DNA of 21,376 nucleotides from an uncultured Bacteroidales bacterium. Lineage in GTDB: Bacteria; Bacteroidota; Bacteroidia; Bacteroidales; F082. A model generated the notes under the pieces. It ran no database searches, was not told where the DNA came from, and was given only the letters and a program-made list of their open reading frames with translations. Shown piece after piece: positions 1-6,049 of the stretch (position 1 is the stretch's first letter; each line of letters opens with the position of its first letter). The stretch spans positions 1 through 21,376 of the forward strand of contig CALBNV010000011.1 in assembly GCA_937896895.1 (NCBI GenBank), given 5' to 3'. The position numbers were made by a program, and so were the translations under genes.

Positions 1-33
1 TGCTGGTTTCAGTTGTGCGAATTTTGCCTTCAT
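1..33 (-). CDS. N-terminal start of a gene running off the left edge
   Basis: An ATG on the minus strand at 33 opens a frame reading MKAKFAQLKPA to the left edge, so only 11 codons are visible. The case rests on position: a near-perfect Bacteroidota promoter (TTTG-N20-TAACTTTG) lies just upstream at 50-81, giving a leader of about ten bases, as at other genes in this window. Eleven residues are too few to assign a product. The methyltransferase-like remnant at 100-633 faces away from it, so the two are divergent. The existence of a gene is moderately secure; its identity is unknown. Confidence 0.5.
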   Translation of the reverse strand, partial: MKAKFAQLKPA

Positions 34-49
34 TTTCGTAATTTTTATG

Positions 50-81
50 CAAAGTTACAAAAAATATTTGACATATGCAAA
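50..81 (-). promoter_or_regulatory. Bacteroidota promoter (-33 TTTG, -7 TAACTTTG)
   Basis: On the minus strand TTTG (78-81) is followed after 20 bases by TAACTTTG (50-57). This matches the Bacteroidota housekeeping sigma consensus TTTG-N19-21-TAnnTTTG. It would drive the gene starting at 33. Its presence also shows that the first ~30 codons of the overlapping plus-strand open frame are probably not coding. Confidence 0.6.
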
Positions 82-99
82 TTTTATCAATATATTTAT

Positions 100-633
100 T
101 TGATTGTCAGATGTTTAATTTATAGAAGTCCCCTTAAAGATGACAAGTCCACACTTATAGAAATCGAGCTTCGTGATTTGAAAACCATTCTCGATGATGT
201 CGTTGTGGAAGATTACGCCGAATTTGAGTGCAAAAAAGCAACACAAGAGATGATGGGGCAAACGATTGAAGCTGAAGGGTTTGAAATAGAAATCACAAAG
301 TTTGTAAGTGACAGAGTCTTGCAAAAAATCAACGAATACAATCAGAAGTCGATTGCAAATGATAAAAAAGTCACATTCAAACCAATAAACATTAGCGACG
401 AAGGCTTGGAGACGATTGAATTTCTTTCAATAGATTCAACTTCTGTTGAAGGAGAATGGCACAGCGACAGAGAAATCAAAATTGACAAACTCGGTCATGT
501 GATAGAGAATGGCCAAAAGACAAAAGATTTTTGGAATGGAAAAATAAGATGTGAGAAAAAACCGTTTAGGTTGAAAATCAGAAACATCTGCGGGGACGAA
601 ACAATCTGGATAGTCAAGCATAAACGCAACTGA
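100..633 (+). pseudogene. Probable 3' remnant of a DNA (adenine) methyltransferase gene
   Basis: The plus-strand frame is open up to 633, but no convincing start exists. In-frame candidates are TTG at 13 and 100, then ATG only at about 250, and the first part overlaps a minus-strand promoter and AT-rich, non-coding-looking DNA. From about 130 onward the translation looks like real protein. It contains VVVEDYAEFE, FVSDRVLQKINEYNQKS, a WHSDREIKIDKLG segment, and ends KKPFRLKIRNICGDETIW. I recognise this from memory as resembling the C-terminal region of Bacteroidota type III-like site-specific adenine methyltransferases. No methyltransferase catalytic motif (DPPY, FxGxG) is present, so this would be a C-terminal leftover of a lost restriction-modification gene. 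It could instead be a small intact gene of unknown function. The methyltransferase assignment is an inference. Confidence 0.45.
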
Positions 634-685
634 TTCGCTTGATTCGTGAGATTCGTGAGATTCGTGAGATTCGTGAGATTCGTGG
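632..685. repeat. 9-bp tandem repeat, six units of GATTCGTGA
   Basis: Six consecutive 9-bp units run from 632 to 685. The first is the variant GATTCGCTT, four are exact GATTCGTGA, and the last is GATTCGTGG. The array starts at the stop codon of the methyltransferase-like remnant and ends 2 bp before the stop codon of the TauE gene, so it fills the whole gap between two convergent genes. A multiple of three would keep any frame open if read through. No hairpin is evident, so it does not look like a terminator. Confidence 0.9.
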
Positions 686-687
686 TG

Positions 688-1446
688 TCATGCCACGCTC
701 AAAACGAATTTCACGCCCATAGCGAAAACCAACAATGCCGTGAGCTTCATCAGCAGCGATGACTTTGTCTTCGACGCGAGCCGCACTCCGAGTTGCGCTC
801 CGATGACGGCTCCGAGTGACAGTCCGAGAGCGGGGGTCCATAAGACGTGACCGAGGACGGCGTGCGACACCGCACCGGAAAATGCCGACACGGTGAGTAT
901 CGCGGTCGAGGTTGCGATGGCGGTCTTGACAGGGAACCTCAGCAGATACGTCATCATCGGCACGTGGATTATGCCGCCGCCGATGCCGAGGATGCTCGCG
1001 ATGAACCCCACGGCGACACTGCAAACGGTGCCGAGCCTCCAGTCGTAATTGTCAGGTGCCGTCGTGCTGGCTTCAGCCTTGGCTTTGGCGTTCGCTTTCA
1101 GAAACATCATCGCCGCCATCATCGCGAAAAATATCCCGAATATTATGAATAACGTCTTGCTTTCAAGATAATGAGCGATATAGCTTCCGAGAAATCCTCC
1201 CGGAATGGTCGCCAGTGCGAACTTCCACGCCGCGTCCCAGCAGATGCGTCTCTGCTTGTAATAACCGAACGCGCCGCTGAGTGAGTTGAACAAGACGACA
1301 AACATCGAGGTGCCGGCGGCTTCCTGCGGCGTCGCGCCGAAAACGAACGACATCAACGGGACGATGATGATGCCGCCGCCGATGCCGAGCATCGCCCCGA
1401 TGCATCCGACAGCCAGGCCGACAGCCAAAAACAAAAGTATCTCCAT
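688..1446 (-). CDS. TauE/SafE family anion (sulfite) exporter permease
   Basis: A 252-aa hydrophobic protein with the twofold internal repeat of the TauE/SafE (DUF81, COG0730) family. The first half has CIGAMLGIGGGIIIVPLMS and the second half SILGIGGGIIHVPMMTYL, each followed by a segment containing a G-T/S-M-F or T-S-T-A pattern. The length matches the usual 240-270 aa with about eight membrane helices. The family exports or imports small anionic or organosulfur compounds such as sulfite or sulfoacetate across the inner membrane; the substrate here cannot be read from the sequence. The ATG at 1446 fits a -7-like box at 1467-1474 with a short leader. The gene stands alone and converges with the remnant at 100-633. 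Confidence 0.9.
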   Translation of the reverse strand: MEILLFLAVGLAVGCIGAMLGIGGGIIIVPLMSFVFGATPQEAAGTSMFVVLFNSLSGAFGYYKQRRICWDAAWKFALATIPGGFLGSYIAHYLESKTLFIIFGIFFAMMAAMMFLKANAKAKAEASTTAPDNYDWRLGTVCSVAVGFIASILGIGGGIIHVPMMTYLLRFPVKTAIATSTAILTVSAFSGAVSHAVLGHVLWTPALGLSLGAVIGAQLGVRLASKTKSSLLMKLTALLVFAMGVKFVLSVA

Positions 1447-1466
1447 TTATGTTTATTTAACGGCTG

Positions 1467-1494
1467 CAAAAATATAAAATAATGTCTTATGCAA
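1467..1494 (-). promoter_or_regulatory. Probable promoter of the TauE/SafE gene
   Basis: On the minus strand TATTTTTG (1467-1474) matches the Bacteroidota -7 box TAnnTTTG. A weaker CTTGC element lies 16-17 bases upstream (about 1491-1495). The predicted transcript would start roughly 15 bases before the ATG. Confidence 0.4.
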
Positions 1495-1570
1495 GATTTT
1501 ATTTGTCTTAGAAATAATAATGTACGATGATGAAAGAATCAAAATTGTTGATAACTTTTCGAAAAATCCA

Positions 1571-1601
1571 CTTGCCCGTATTGTTTTGGGCAGTACTTTT
1601 G
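1571..1601 (+). promoter_or_regulatory. Orphan promoter-like match in intergenic DNA
   Basis: CTTG (1571-1574), 19 bases, then TACTTTTG (1594-1601) fits the Bacteroidota -33/-7 consensus with one mismatch in the -33 element. No annotated gene lies downstream on this strand before the antisense tRNA. The only thing it could express is the 24-codon ORF at 1627-1701 or a small RNA. Confidence 0.3.
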
Positions 1602-1626
1602 CAAAAACAAACCAGTCAATATAAAG

Positions 1627-1701
1627 ATGATGTTTTTTGGTTGTGGCGACGAATCCCAAGAAGTGAAAACGAAGACGGTTCGTCGTCAATTTTTATTGTA
1701 A
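1627..1701 (+). CDS. Possible 24-aa small ORF, function unknown
   Basis: Tandem ATG codons at 1627 and 1630 open a short frame ending TAA at 1701. It encodes a peptide containing FFGCGDESQEVK and a basic KTKTVRRQ stretch. It starts about 25 bases after a promoter-like match, which is the only reason to mention it. It also contains an inverted repeat (GACGAA ... TTCGTC), so the transcript could be a structured RNA instead. No homology is claimed; it may be chance. Confidence 0.15.
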   Translation: MMFFGCGDESQEVKTKTVRRQFLL

Positions 1702-1737
1702 GTGTTTCATTATATGTATTTTGCGTAATAAAAGAAC

Positions 1738-1766
1738 GAAGCTCCAATCATACTGACTGAAGCTTC
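1738..1766 (-). terminator. Rho-independent terminator of the tRNA-Met gene
   Basis: Read on the minus strand just after the tRNA, GAAGCTTCAGTCA pairs with TGATTGGAGCTTC over 13 base pairs (two G-U wobbles) around the 3-base loop GTA. It is followed by the T-rich run TTCTTTTATT (to about 1728). The G-U pairs work only in minus-strand RNA, giving the orientation. It sits 5 bp from the tRNA 3' end. Confidence 0.75.
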
Positions 1767-1770
1767 ATTG

Positions 1771-1844
1771 TAGCGAGGATGAGAATTGAACTCATGACCT
1801 CCGGGTTATGAATCCGACGCTCTAACCAACTGAGCTACCTCGCC
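1771..1844 (-). tRNA. tRNA-Met (anticodon CAT)
   Basis: The minus strand folds as a 74-nt cloverleaf: acceptor GGCGAGG/CCTCGCT (G1-U72 wobble), D-arm GCTC...GAGC, anticodon loop TTCATAA with anticodon CAT, variable loop AGGTC, T-arm ATGAG-TTCAATT-CTCAT, discriminator A. CCA is not encoded. The acceptor lacks the initiator 1-72 mismatch type seen in E. coli, and the anticodon stem lacks the three consecutive G-C pairs of initiators, so elongator Met is favoured. A CAT anticodon modified to read Ile (lysidine) cannot be fully excluded. A promoter lies upstream and a terminator hairpin downstream, so it is a single-gene unit. Confidence 0.93.
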
Positions 1845-1857
1845 GTTTTTGATGGTG

Positions 1858-1889
1858 CAAAAGTACAGTATTTTTCAATATGTGCAACA
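1858..1889 (-). promoter_or_regulatory. Promoter of the tRNA-Met gene
   Basis: On the minus strand TACTTTTG (1858-1865) fits the -7 consensus TAnnTTTG, and TGTTGC (1884-1889) lies 18 bases upstream as a -33-like element. The -7 box ends 13 bases before the first tRNA base. Confidence 0.5.
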
Positions 1890-1918
1890 TTTTTCTTGAA
1901 AAAAAATTAAAATATTTT

Positions 1919-1951
1919 TTTGCACCTTTTTAAGAAATATATGTATATTTG
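1919..1951 (+). promoter_or_regulatory. Promoter of the DUF1573-aminotransferase operon
   Basis: TTTG (1919-1922), a 21-base spacer, then TATATTTG (1944-1951). This is an exact match to both halves of the Bacteroidota consensus. It places the transcription start about 25 bases before the ATG at 1984. Confidence 0.7.
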
Positions 1952-1983
1952 CCGGTTGGAAAAGTAAACTAAATTTTAATAGT

Positions 1984-2448
1984 ATGAAAAGGATTTTTGT
2001 TTTATTAACCGCATTGTTTTTGATGTCAAGCATCACATTTGCTCAGGCTAAAAACACCGAACCGCAGAACGGTCCGATTATAACATTTAAAGAAACCGCA
2101 CACGATTTCGGCAACATTCAATTCAAGGGCAACGGCACTTATGAATTTGTATTCGTTAACACTGGCAACGAGCCTCTTATTCTCACCCAGCCGAAGTCAT
2201 CATGCGGATGCACAGTCCCGGAATGGCCAAGACAACCGATTTTACCTGGTGAACAGAATGTCATCAGAGTGACGTATAAAAACACCGACCGCCCTGGCAG
2301 CTTTAACAAATATGTCACAATATTTTCAAATTCATTGACTAACAATGAGATAAAACTTCATATCAAAGGAACAGTGCTTGCACAACCAACAGACGCGGCT
2401 CCGTTGAAACAGGCAAGTGAAGGAAGCCCATTCAACAAGAACAACTAA
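1984..2448 (+). CDS. DUF1573 domain secreted protein
   Basis: A 154-aa protein with a Sec signal peptide (MKRIFVLLTALFLMSSITFA, cleavage probably near AQA) followed by a single DUF1573 domain. Diagnostic features are AHDFGNIQF, then a segment ending SCGCTVPEWPRQPILPGE, and the IRVTYKNTDRPGSF and FSNSLTNNEIKLHIKGTV strands. DUF1573 is an immunoglobulin-like (ASH/MSP-type) fold, abundant in Bacteroidota as periplasmic or surface proteins of undefined function. The Ser-Cys-Gly-Cys motif is characteristic of the family. It is the first gene of a probable operon: the aminotransferase starts 14 bp downstream with no promoter or terminator between. Why the two are paired is not evident. Confidence 0.92.
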   Translation: MKRIFVLLTALFLMSSITFAQAKNTEPQNGPIITFKETAHDFGNIQFKGNGTYEFVFVNTGNEPLILTQPKSSCGCTVPEWPRQPILPGEQNVIRVTYKNTDRPGSFNKYVTIFSNSLTNNEIKLHIKGTVLAQPTDAAPLKQASEGSPFNKNN

Positions 2449-2462
2449 TACTCTAATAATAT

Positions 2463-3665
2463 ATGCCTAAAATTTCAAAAAAAGGTCAGTTCATGCCGGC
2501 TTCTCCAATCAGGAAGCTCGTGCCGTTCGCCGATGAAGCGAAGTCAAGAAATATCCACGTCTATCACCTGAACATCGGTCAGCCTGACATTGCGACAACA
2601 CCATACGCTCTTGAAGCTGTCAGAAACTACGACGAGAAAGTCATCAAATACACCAACTCGGCCGGTACGCTTTCTTACAGGAAGAAACTCTGCGAATATT
2701 ACGGACGTCTCGGCATCGATGTCACTCCTGATGACATCATCGTGACCAACGGCGCCTCTGAAGCATTGCAGATTGCATTCCAGACCATCATGGACCCTGA
2801 CGATGAGGTGATCATTCCGGAGCCGTTCTACGCCAATTACAACGGTTTCGCCCAGACAGCAGGCGTGCGTGTGCGCCCGATCTATTCGGAAATCAGCAAT
2901 GGCTTCGCTCTGCCTCCGATTGAGGACTTCGAGAAGGCCATCACCGAACACACAAAGGCCATCCTCATCTGCAACCCTAACAACCCGACGGGTTACCTCT
3001 ATTCAAAAGACGAGATGGAAAGGCTTCGTGAGATAATCCTGAAGTACGACCTCTATCTCATCTCCGATGAAGTCTATCGTGAATTCTGCTACGACGGGAC
3101 GAAACACTATTCGGCGATGAGCCTCAAGGGCGTGGACGACAATGTCATTTTAATTGACTCAGTATCAAAGCGTTTTAGTGCGTGTGGCATCCGTGTCGGA
3201 CGTATGGTGACGCGCAACCGTGAAGTCATCAGCACTGCCATGAAGTTCGCGCAGGCTCGTCTGTCGCCTCCGACATACGGCCAGGTGGCCGGTGAGGCGG
3301 CTCTCGACACCCCGGTCTCGTATTTCGAAGCCATCGTCGCAGAATATGTCAAACGCCGTGATGTCTGCATCGAAGGCATAAGCAAAATCCCGGGGGCGTA
3401 CTGTCCGGTGCCTAAAGGCGCTTTCTACATCGTCGCACATCTCCCGATCGACGACTCCGACAAGTTCTGCAAATGGCTGCTCACCGACTTCAACTATGAA
3501 GGCAAGACAGTGATGCTCGCACCGGCACGCGGATTCTATTCGACAATCGGCCTCGGACGTCAGGAAGTGCGCCTCAGCTACTGCCTCAACTGCGACGATC
3601 TCAAAGACGCGATGTTCATACTCGGGAAGGCCCTTGATGTCTATCCTGGCAGAGTGAACGAGTAA
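2463..3665 (+). CDS. Pyridoxal-phosphate-dependent aminotransferase, class I/II
   Basis: A 400-aa cytosolic fold-type I aminotransferase of the AspC-like (AAT_I) family. Visible hallmarks are LNIGQPDIATTP near the N terminus, the GASEAL phosphate-binding region, CNPNNPTGY (Asn171-Gly177 region), ISDEVYREF, the Schiff-base lysine in SVSKRF (Lys236) followed by the phosphate-binding Arg in GIRVGR, and the carboxylate-binding Arg in EVRLSYC (Arg370). It transfers amino groups between an amino acid and a 2-oxo acid. Substrate preference (aspartate, aromatic, branched or other) cannot be settled by eye. Length is normal for the family. It is co-transcribed with the DUF1573 gene and ends at the hairpin terminator at 3687. 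Confidence 0.93.
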   Translation: MPKISKKGQFMPASPIRKLVPFADEAKSRNIHVYHLNIGQPDIATTPYALEAVRNYDEKVIKYTNSAGTLSYRKKLCEYYGRLGIDVTPDDIIVTNGASEALQIAFQTIMDPDDEVIIPEPFYANYNGFAQTAGVRVRPIYSEISNGFALPPIEDFEKAITEHTKAILICNPNNPTGYLYSKDEMERLREIILKYDLYLISDEVYREFCYDGTKHYSAMSLKGVDDNVILIDSVSKRFSACGIRVGRMVTRNREVISTAMKFAQARLSPPTYGQVAGEAALDTPVSYFEAIVAEYVKRRDVCIEGISKIPGAYCPVPKGAFYIVAHLPIDDSDKFCKWLLTDFNYEGKTVMLAPARGFYSTIGLGRQEVRLSYCLNCDDLKDAMFILGKALDVYPGRVNE

Positions 3666-3686
3666 CATATCGCTCATAAATAAACT

Positions 3687-3723
3687 AAAAAGGTGATAAT
3701 CATTACGATTACCACCTTTTTTT
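3687..3723. terminator. Bidirectional rho-independent terminator
   Basis: AAAAAGGTGATAATC pairs with GATTACCACCTTTTTT (one A-C mismatch) around a short loop, followed by a T run on the plus strand. The A run on the left gives a T tract on the minus strand. It lies between the convergent aminotransferase and EF-G genes and can serve both. Confidence 0.75.
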
Positions 3724-3740
3724 GTTGTCGTATGATGCGC

Positions 3741-3833
3741 TTACAATATGCCTTTCACATAATAATAATGTGAGCCGAACCTCTCGAAGGCCTCTCCCGC
3801 CGTGACAGGAGTGTATGCTTTCTCATATTTGTT
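3741..3833 (-). other. 30-codon open frame directly after, and in frame with, the EF-G stop
   Basis: After the EF-G stop (TAA at 3834-3836) the same minus-strand frame stays open for 30 sense codons and stops with TAA at 3741. The translation looks protein-like: it contains KYEKAYTPVTAGEAFERFG and ends SHYYYVKGIL. It has no start codon of its own. The shared terminator follows 18 bases after this second stop, whereas it is about 110 bases after the EF-G stop. EF-G itself already ends at its normal C terminus, so the extra codons are not needed for a complete protein. Possibilities are stop-codon read-through, the tail of a lost gene, or chance. Confidence 0.3.
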
Positions 3834-5900
3834 TTATTCTTTGTTTCTCTCCTTTACGATTTCTTCCTGCCTGTCTTTAGGTGTCGGCGCGTATTGATAG
3901 AACTCCATCGAATAGTTGGCGCGTCCCGACGTTACGTTGCGGAGTGCTGTGGCGTAGCCGAACATCTCCATCAACGGGACGAAGGCATCGACTTTCTGCG
4001 AGCCTTTACGGAAACGGCGCATGGCCTCGATGCGGCCGCGGCGTTTGTTCAGGTCGCCTGTCACATTGCCGATATAATCGTCAGGGGTGTTGATCTCGAC
4101 TTTCATTGTCGGCTCGAGAAGAACAGGACTTGCTTTCATAAATGCTTGTTTGAAGCACATCTGGGCGCAGAGCTGGAACGCCATATCGCTTGAATCGACG
4201 GGGTGGAAGCTGCCGTCAACGAGTACGCATTTCACATCGACGACAGGATAACCAGCGAACGGGCCTTTCAGCATCGCGGTCTGCAATCCTTTCTGAACCG
4301 ACGGGATGAACTCCTTTGGAATCACGCCGCCTTTCGTAACATCAACAAACTCAAAGCCTTTGCCGGGATTCGGCTCGAAGCGGATGACGGTGTGCGCGAA
4401 CTGTCCCTTACCGCCGGTCTGCTTGACAAATCTGTAATTACACTCGAACGGCGCAGTGATTGTCTCGCGGAACGACACCGACGGGGCTCCGACACTCACC
4501 GGAATCTTAAACTCTTCTTTCAGTCGGTCAACGATGATTTCAAGATGAAGCTCGCCCATGCCCGCGATGATGGTCTCTTCTGTCTCTTCATCGAAATGTG
4601 CGCGGAACGACGGGTCTTCATTGCAGAGTTTCGCCAATGCCTCACCGAGCTTGCCGCGGTTTTTCTTGTCTTCAATATTGATTTTCATCTCAATGACCGC
4701 CGGCGGTATGTGTATGTTTTCCAATATGATAGGTGCATTCTCATCGCATAAGGTGTCGCCGGTTCTGGTTGTCTTCATTCCGACGAGAGCCACGATTTCG
4801 CCCGCTCCGGCCTCCGTAATCTCCTCGCGTTCTTTTGCTTTGATGCGGAAGATACGTCCGATGCGCTCGGTCTTGCCTTTGTTCGTGTTATAGACCGACA
4901 TGCCGCTCGTGAGCTTGCCGCTGAACACACGGATGAAGGTCTGCTGCCCGACATACGGGTCGTTGATGAGTTTGAACGCCAAAGCCGAGAACGGCTCGTT
5001 TTCAAGAGGGTTGCGCTGAATGGTCTTCTCTTCGTCGTTCGGGTCATGGGCGATGATGGCACCGAGGTCTTTCGGTGATGGGAGATAATCCACGATTGCA
5101 TCAAGCAGAAGCTGGATGCCTTTGTTTTTATATGCAGAGCCGCAGAGAACCGGTACCATCATGAGTTTGATGGTTGCCATACGGATGGCGGCTTTCAGTT
5201 TTTCAACAGGAATCTCTTCATCGGCGAGATAAAGCTCGGCTATCTCGTCATCGAAGTCAGCGACATGCTCAATGAGGTTGTGATGCGCTGCAATCGCCTG
5301 TTCCTTCAGGTTCTCCGGGATAGGACCGACGATACGTTCTTTGTCCTTGAAAATCACGGAGTTCATGTTGACAAGGTCAATCATTCCTTCAAATGAGTCT
5401 TCCTGTCCGATAGGCATGTGAATCGGCACTGCATTCGCGCCGAGGTATTTGTTCATCTGGTTCACCACCTCGTTGAAGTCGGCGCCGGTGCGGTCCATCT
5501 TGTTCACGAAAGCGATGCGGGGCACGCGGTATTTGTCGGCCTGGTTCCACACCGTCTCGCTCTGCGGTTGCACGCCGCCGACGGCGCAGAACACCGCCAC
5601 CATTCCGTCGATGACCCTCAGCGAACGTTCTACTTCCACCGTGAAGTCAACGTGTCCGGGAGTGTCTATCAAGTTGATCTGATGGTCGTTCCAATGTGTG
5701 GTGATGGCCGCTGATGCAATGGTGATGCCGCGTTCCTGCTCCTGTTTCATGAAGTCCATCGTGGCTTGTCCGTCATGTGTCTCGCCAAGCTTGCGGTTCA
5801 CGCCTGTGAAAAACAAAATGCGCTCCGAACATGTGGTCTTGCCAGCATCGATATGCGCCGCAATTCCTATGTTTCTTAATTTTGAAATGTTAAAACTCAT
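3834..5900 (-). CDS. fusA: Translation elongation factor G
   Basis: A 688-aa translational GTPase that moves tRNAs and mRNA through the ribosome. The G domain motifs are intact: G1 AHIDAGKTT (residues 15-23), the RGITI switch I segment (57-61), G3 DTPGHVDFT (79-87) with the GTPase His83, G4 NKMD (133-136) and G5 GSAYKNKG. Domains II to V follow, including GMGELHLE in domain III, the domain IV region with GGVIPKEF, and the RRGRIEAM and YSMEFYQY segments of domain V. Length is slightly under E. coli EF-G. It stands alone, without rpsL, rpsG, tuf or rpsJ, so it may be a second EF-G paralogue (an EF-G2 is known in Bacteroides); that is inference. It diverges from hrpB. The ATG at 5900 follows a -7-like box at 5962-5969. 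Confidence 0.95.
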   Translation of the reverse strand: MSFNISKLRNIGIAAHIDAGKTTCSERILFFTGVNRKLGETHDGQATMDFMKQEQERGITIASAAITTHWNDHQINLIDTPGHVDFTVEVERSLRVIDGMVAVFCAVGGVQPQSETVWNQADKYRVPRIAFVNKMDRTGADFNEVVNQMNKYLGANAVPIHMPIGQEDSFEGMIDLVNMNSVIFKDKERIVGPIPENLKEQAIAAHHNLIEHVADFDDEIAELYLADEEIPVEKLKAAIRMATIKLMMVPVLCGSAYKNKGIQLLLDAIVDYLPSPKDLGAIIAHDPNDEEKTIQRNPLENEPFSALAFKLINDPYVGQQTFIRVFSGKLTSGMSVYNTNKGKTERIGRIFRIKAKEREEITEAGAGEIVALVGMKTTRTGDTLCDENAPIILENIHIPPAVIEMKINIEDKKNRGKLGEALAKLCNEDPSFRAHFDEETEETIIAGMGELHLEIIVDRLKEEFKIPVSVGAPSVSFRETITAPFECNYRFVKQTGGKGQFAHTVIRFEPNPGKGFEFVDVTKGGVIPKEFIPSVQKGLQTAMLKGPFAGYPVVDVKCVLVDGSFHPVDSSDMAFQLCAQMCFKQAFMKASPVLLEPTMKVEINTPDDYIGNVTGDLNKRRGRIEAMRRFRKGSQKVDAFVPLMEMFGYATALRNVTSGRANYSMEFYQYAPTPKDRQEEIVKERNKE

Positions 5901-5961
5901 ATTGTAATTATTTGATTTTCAATTTAATATGCGGGAAATATTTATTTGCCAAAATTTTTTG

Positions 5962-5969
5962 CAAAGTTA
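5962..5969 (-). promoter_or_regulatory. -7 box upstream of the EF-G gene
   Basis: TAACTTTG on the minus strand (5962-5969) matches TAnnTTTG. No good TTTG lies at the right distance upstream; the nearest is 32 bases away. It would give a leader of about 55 bases. Confidence 0.4.
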
Positions 5970-6017
5970 AGAAAATTATTGAAGTATTCTGAATATAAAA
6001 CCAAATTTGATTTTTCT

Positions 6018-6025
6018 TATTTTTG
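6018..6025 (+). promoter_or_regulatory. -7 box upstream of hrpB
   Basis: TATTTTTG (6018-6025) fits TAnnTTTG, and the ATG of hrpB is at 6050. A -33 element at the expected distance is not recognisable. An in-frame TTG at 6023 falls inside this box, which argues against using it as the start codon. Confidence 0.4.
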
Positions 6026-6049
6026 CAACTTAAATTTAAGAAACAGGTT

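Larger units (their letters stand above)
1447..1770. other. Intergenic region without a confident gene
   Basis: About 320 bp separates the TauE start from the 3' end of the tRNA. Two overlapping open frames on opposite strands (1453-1689 minus, 1527-1760 plus) show no family signature and disagree with the terminator at the right end, so I do not call them. The region does hold the TauE promoter, an orphan plus-strand promoter match (1571-1601) followed by a 24-codon ORF, and the tRNA terminator hairpin (1738-1766). Confidence 0.6.

Noticed and set aside
614..1024. Minus-strand frame with repeated Arg-Ile-Ser units at its C terminus
   Set aside because: The repeated peptide is just the 9-bp DNA repeat translated, and the rest is a shadow of the TauE gene in another frame.
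1453..1760. Two overlapping open frames on opposite strands in the TauE-tRNA gap
   Set aside because: No family signature; one overlaps the TauE promoter and the other ends inside the tRNA terminator hairpin.
3894..4751. Plus-strand open frames of 99 and 182 codons inside the EF-G gene
   Set aside because: Antisense shadows; the minus-strand EF-G frame has every domain motif.
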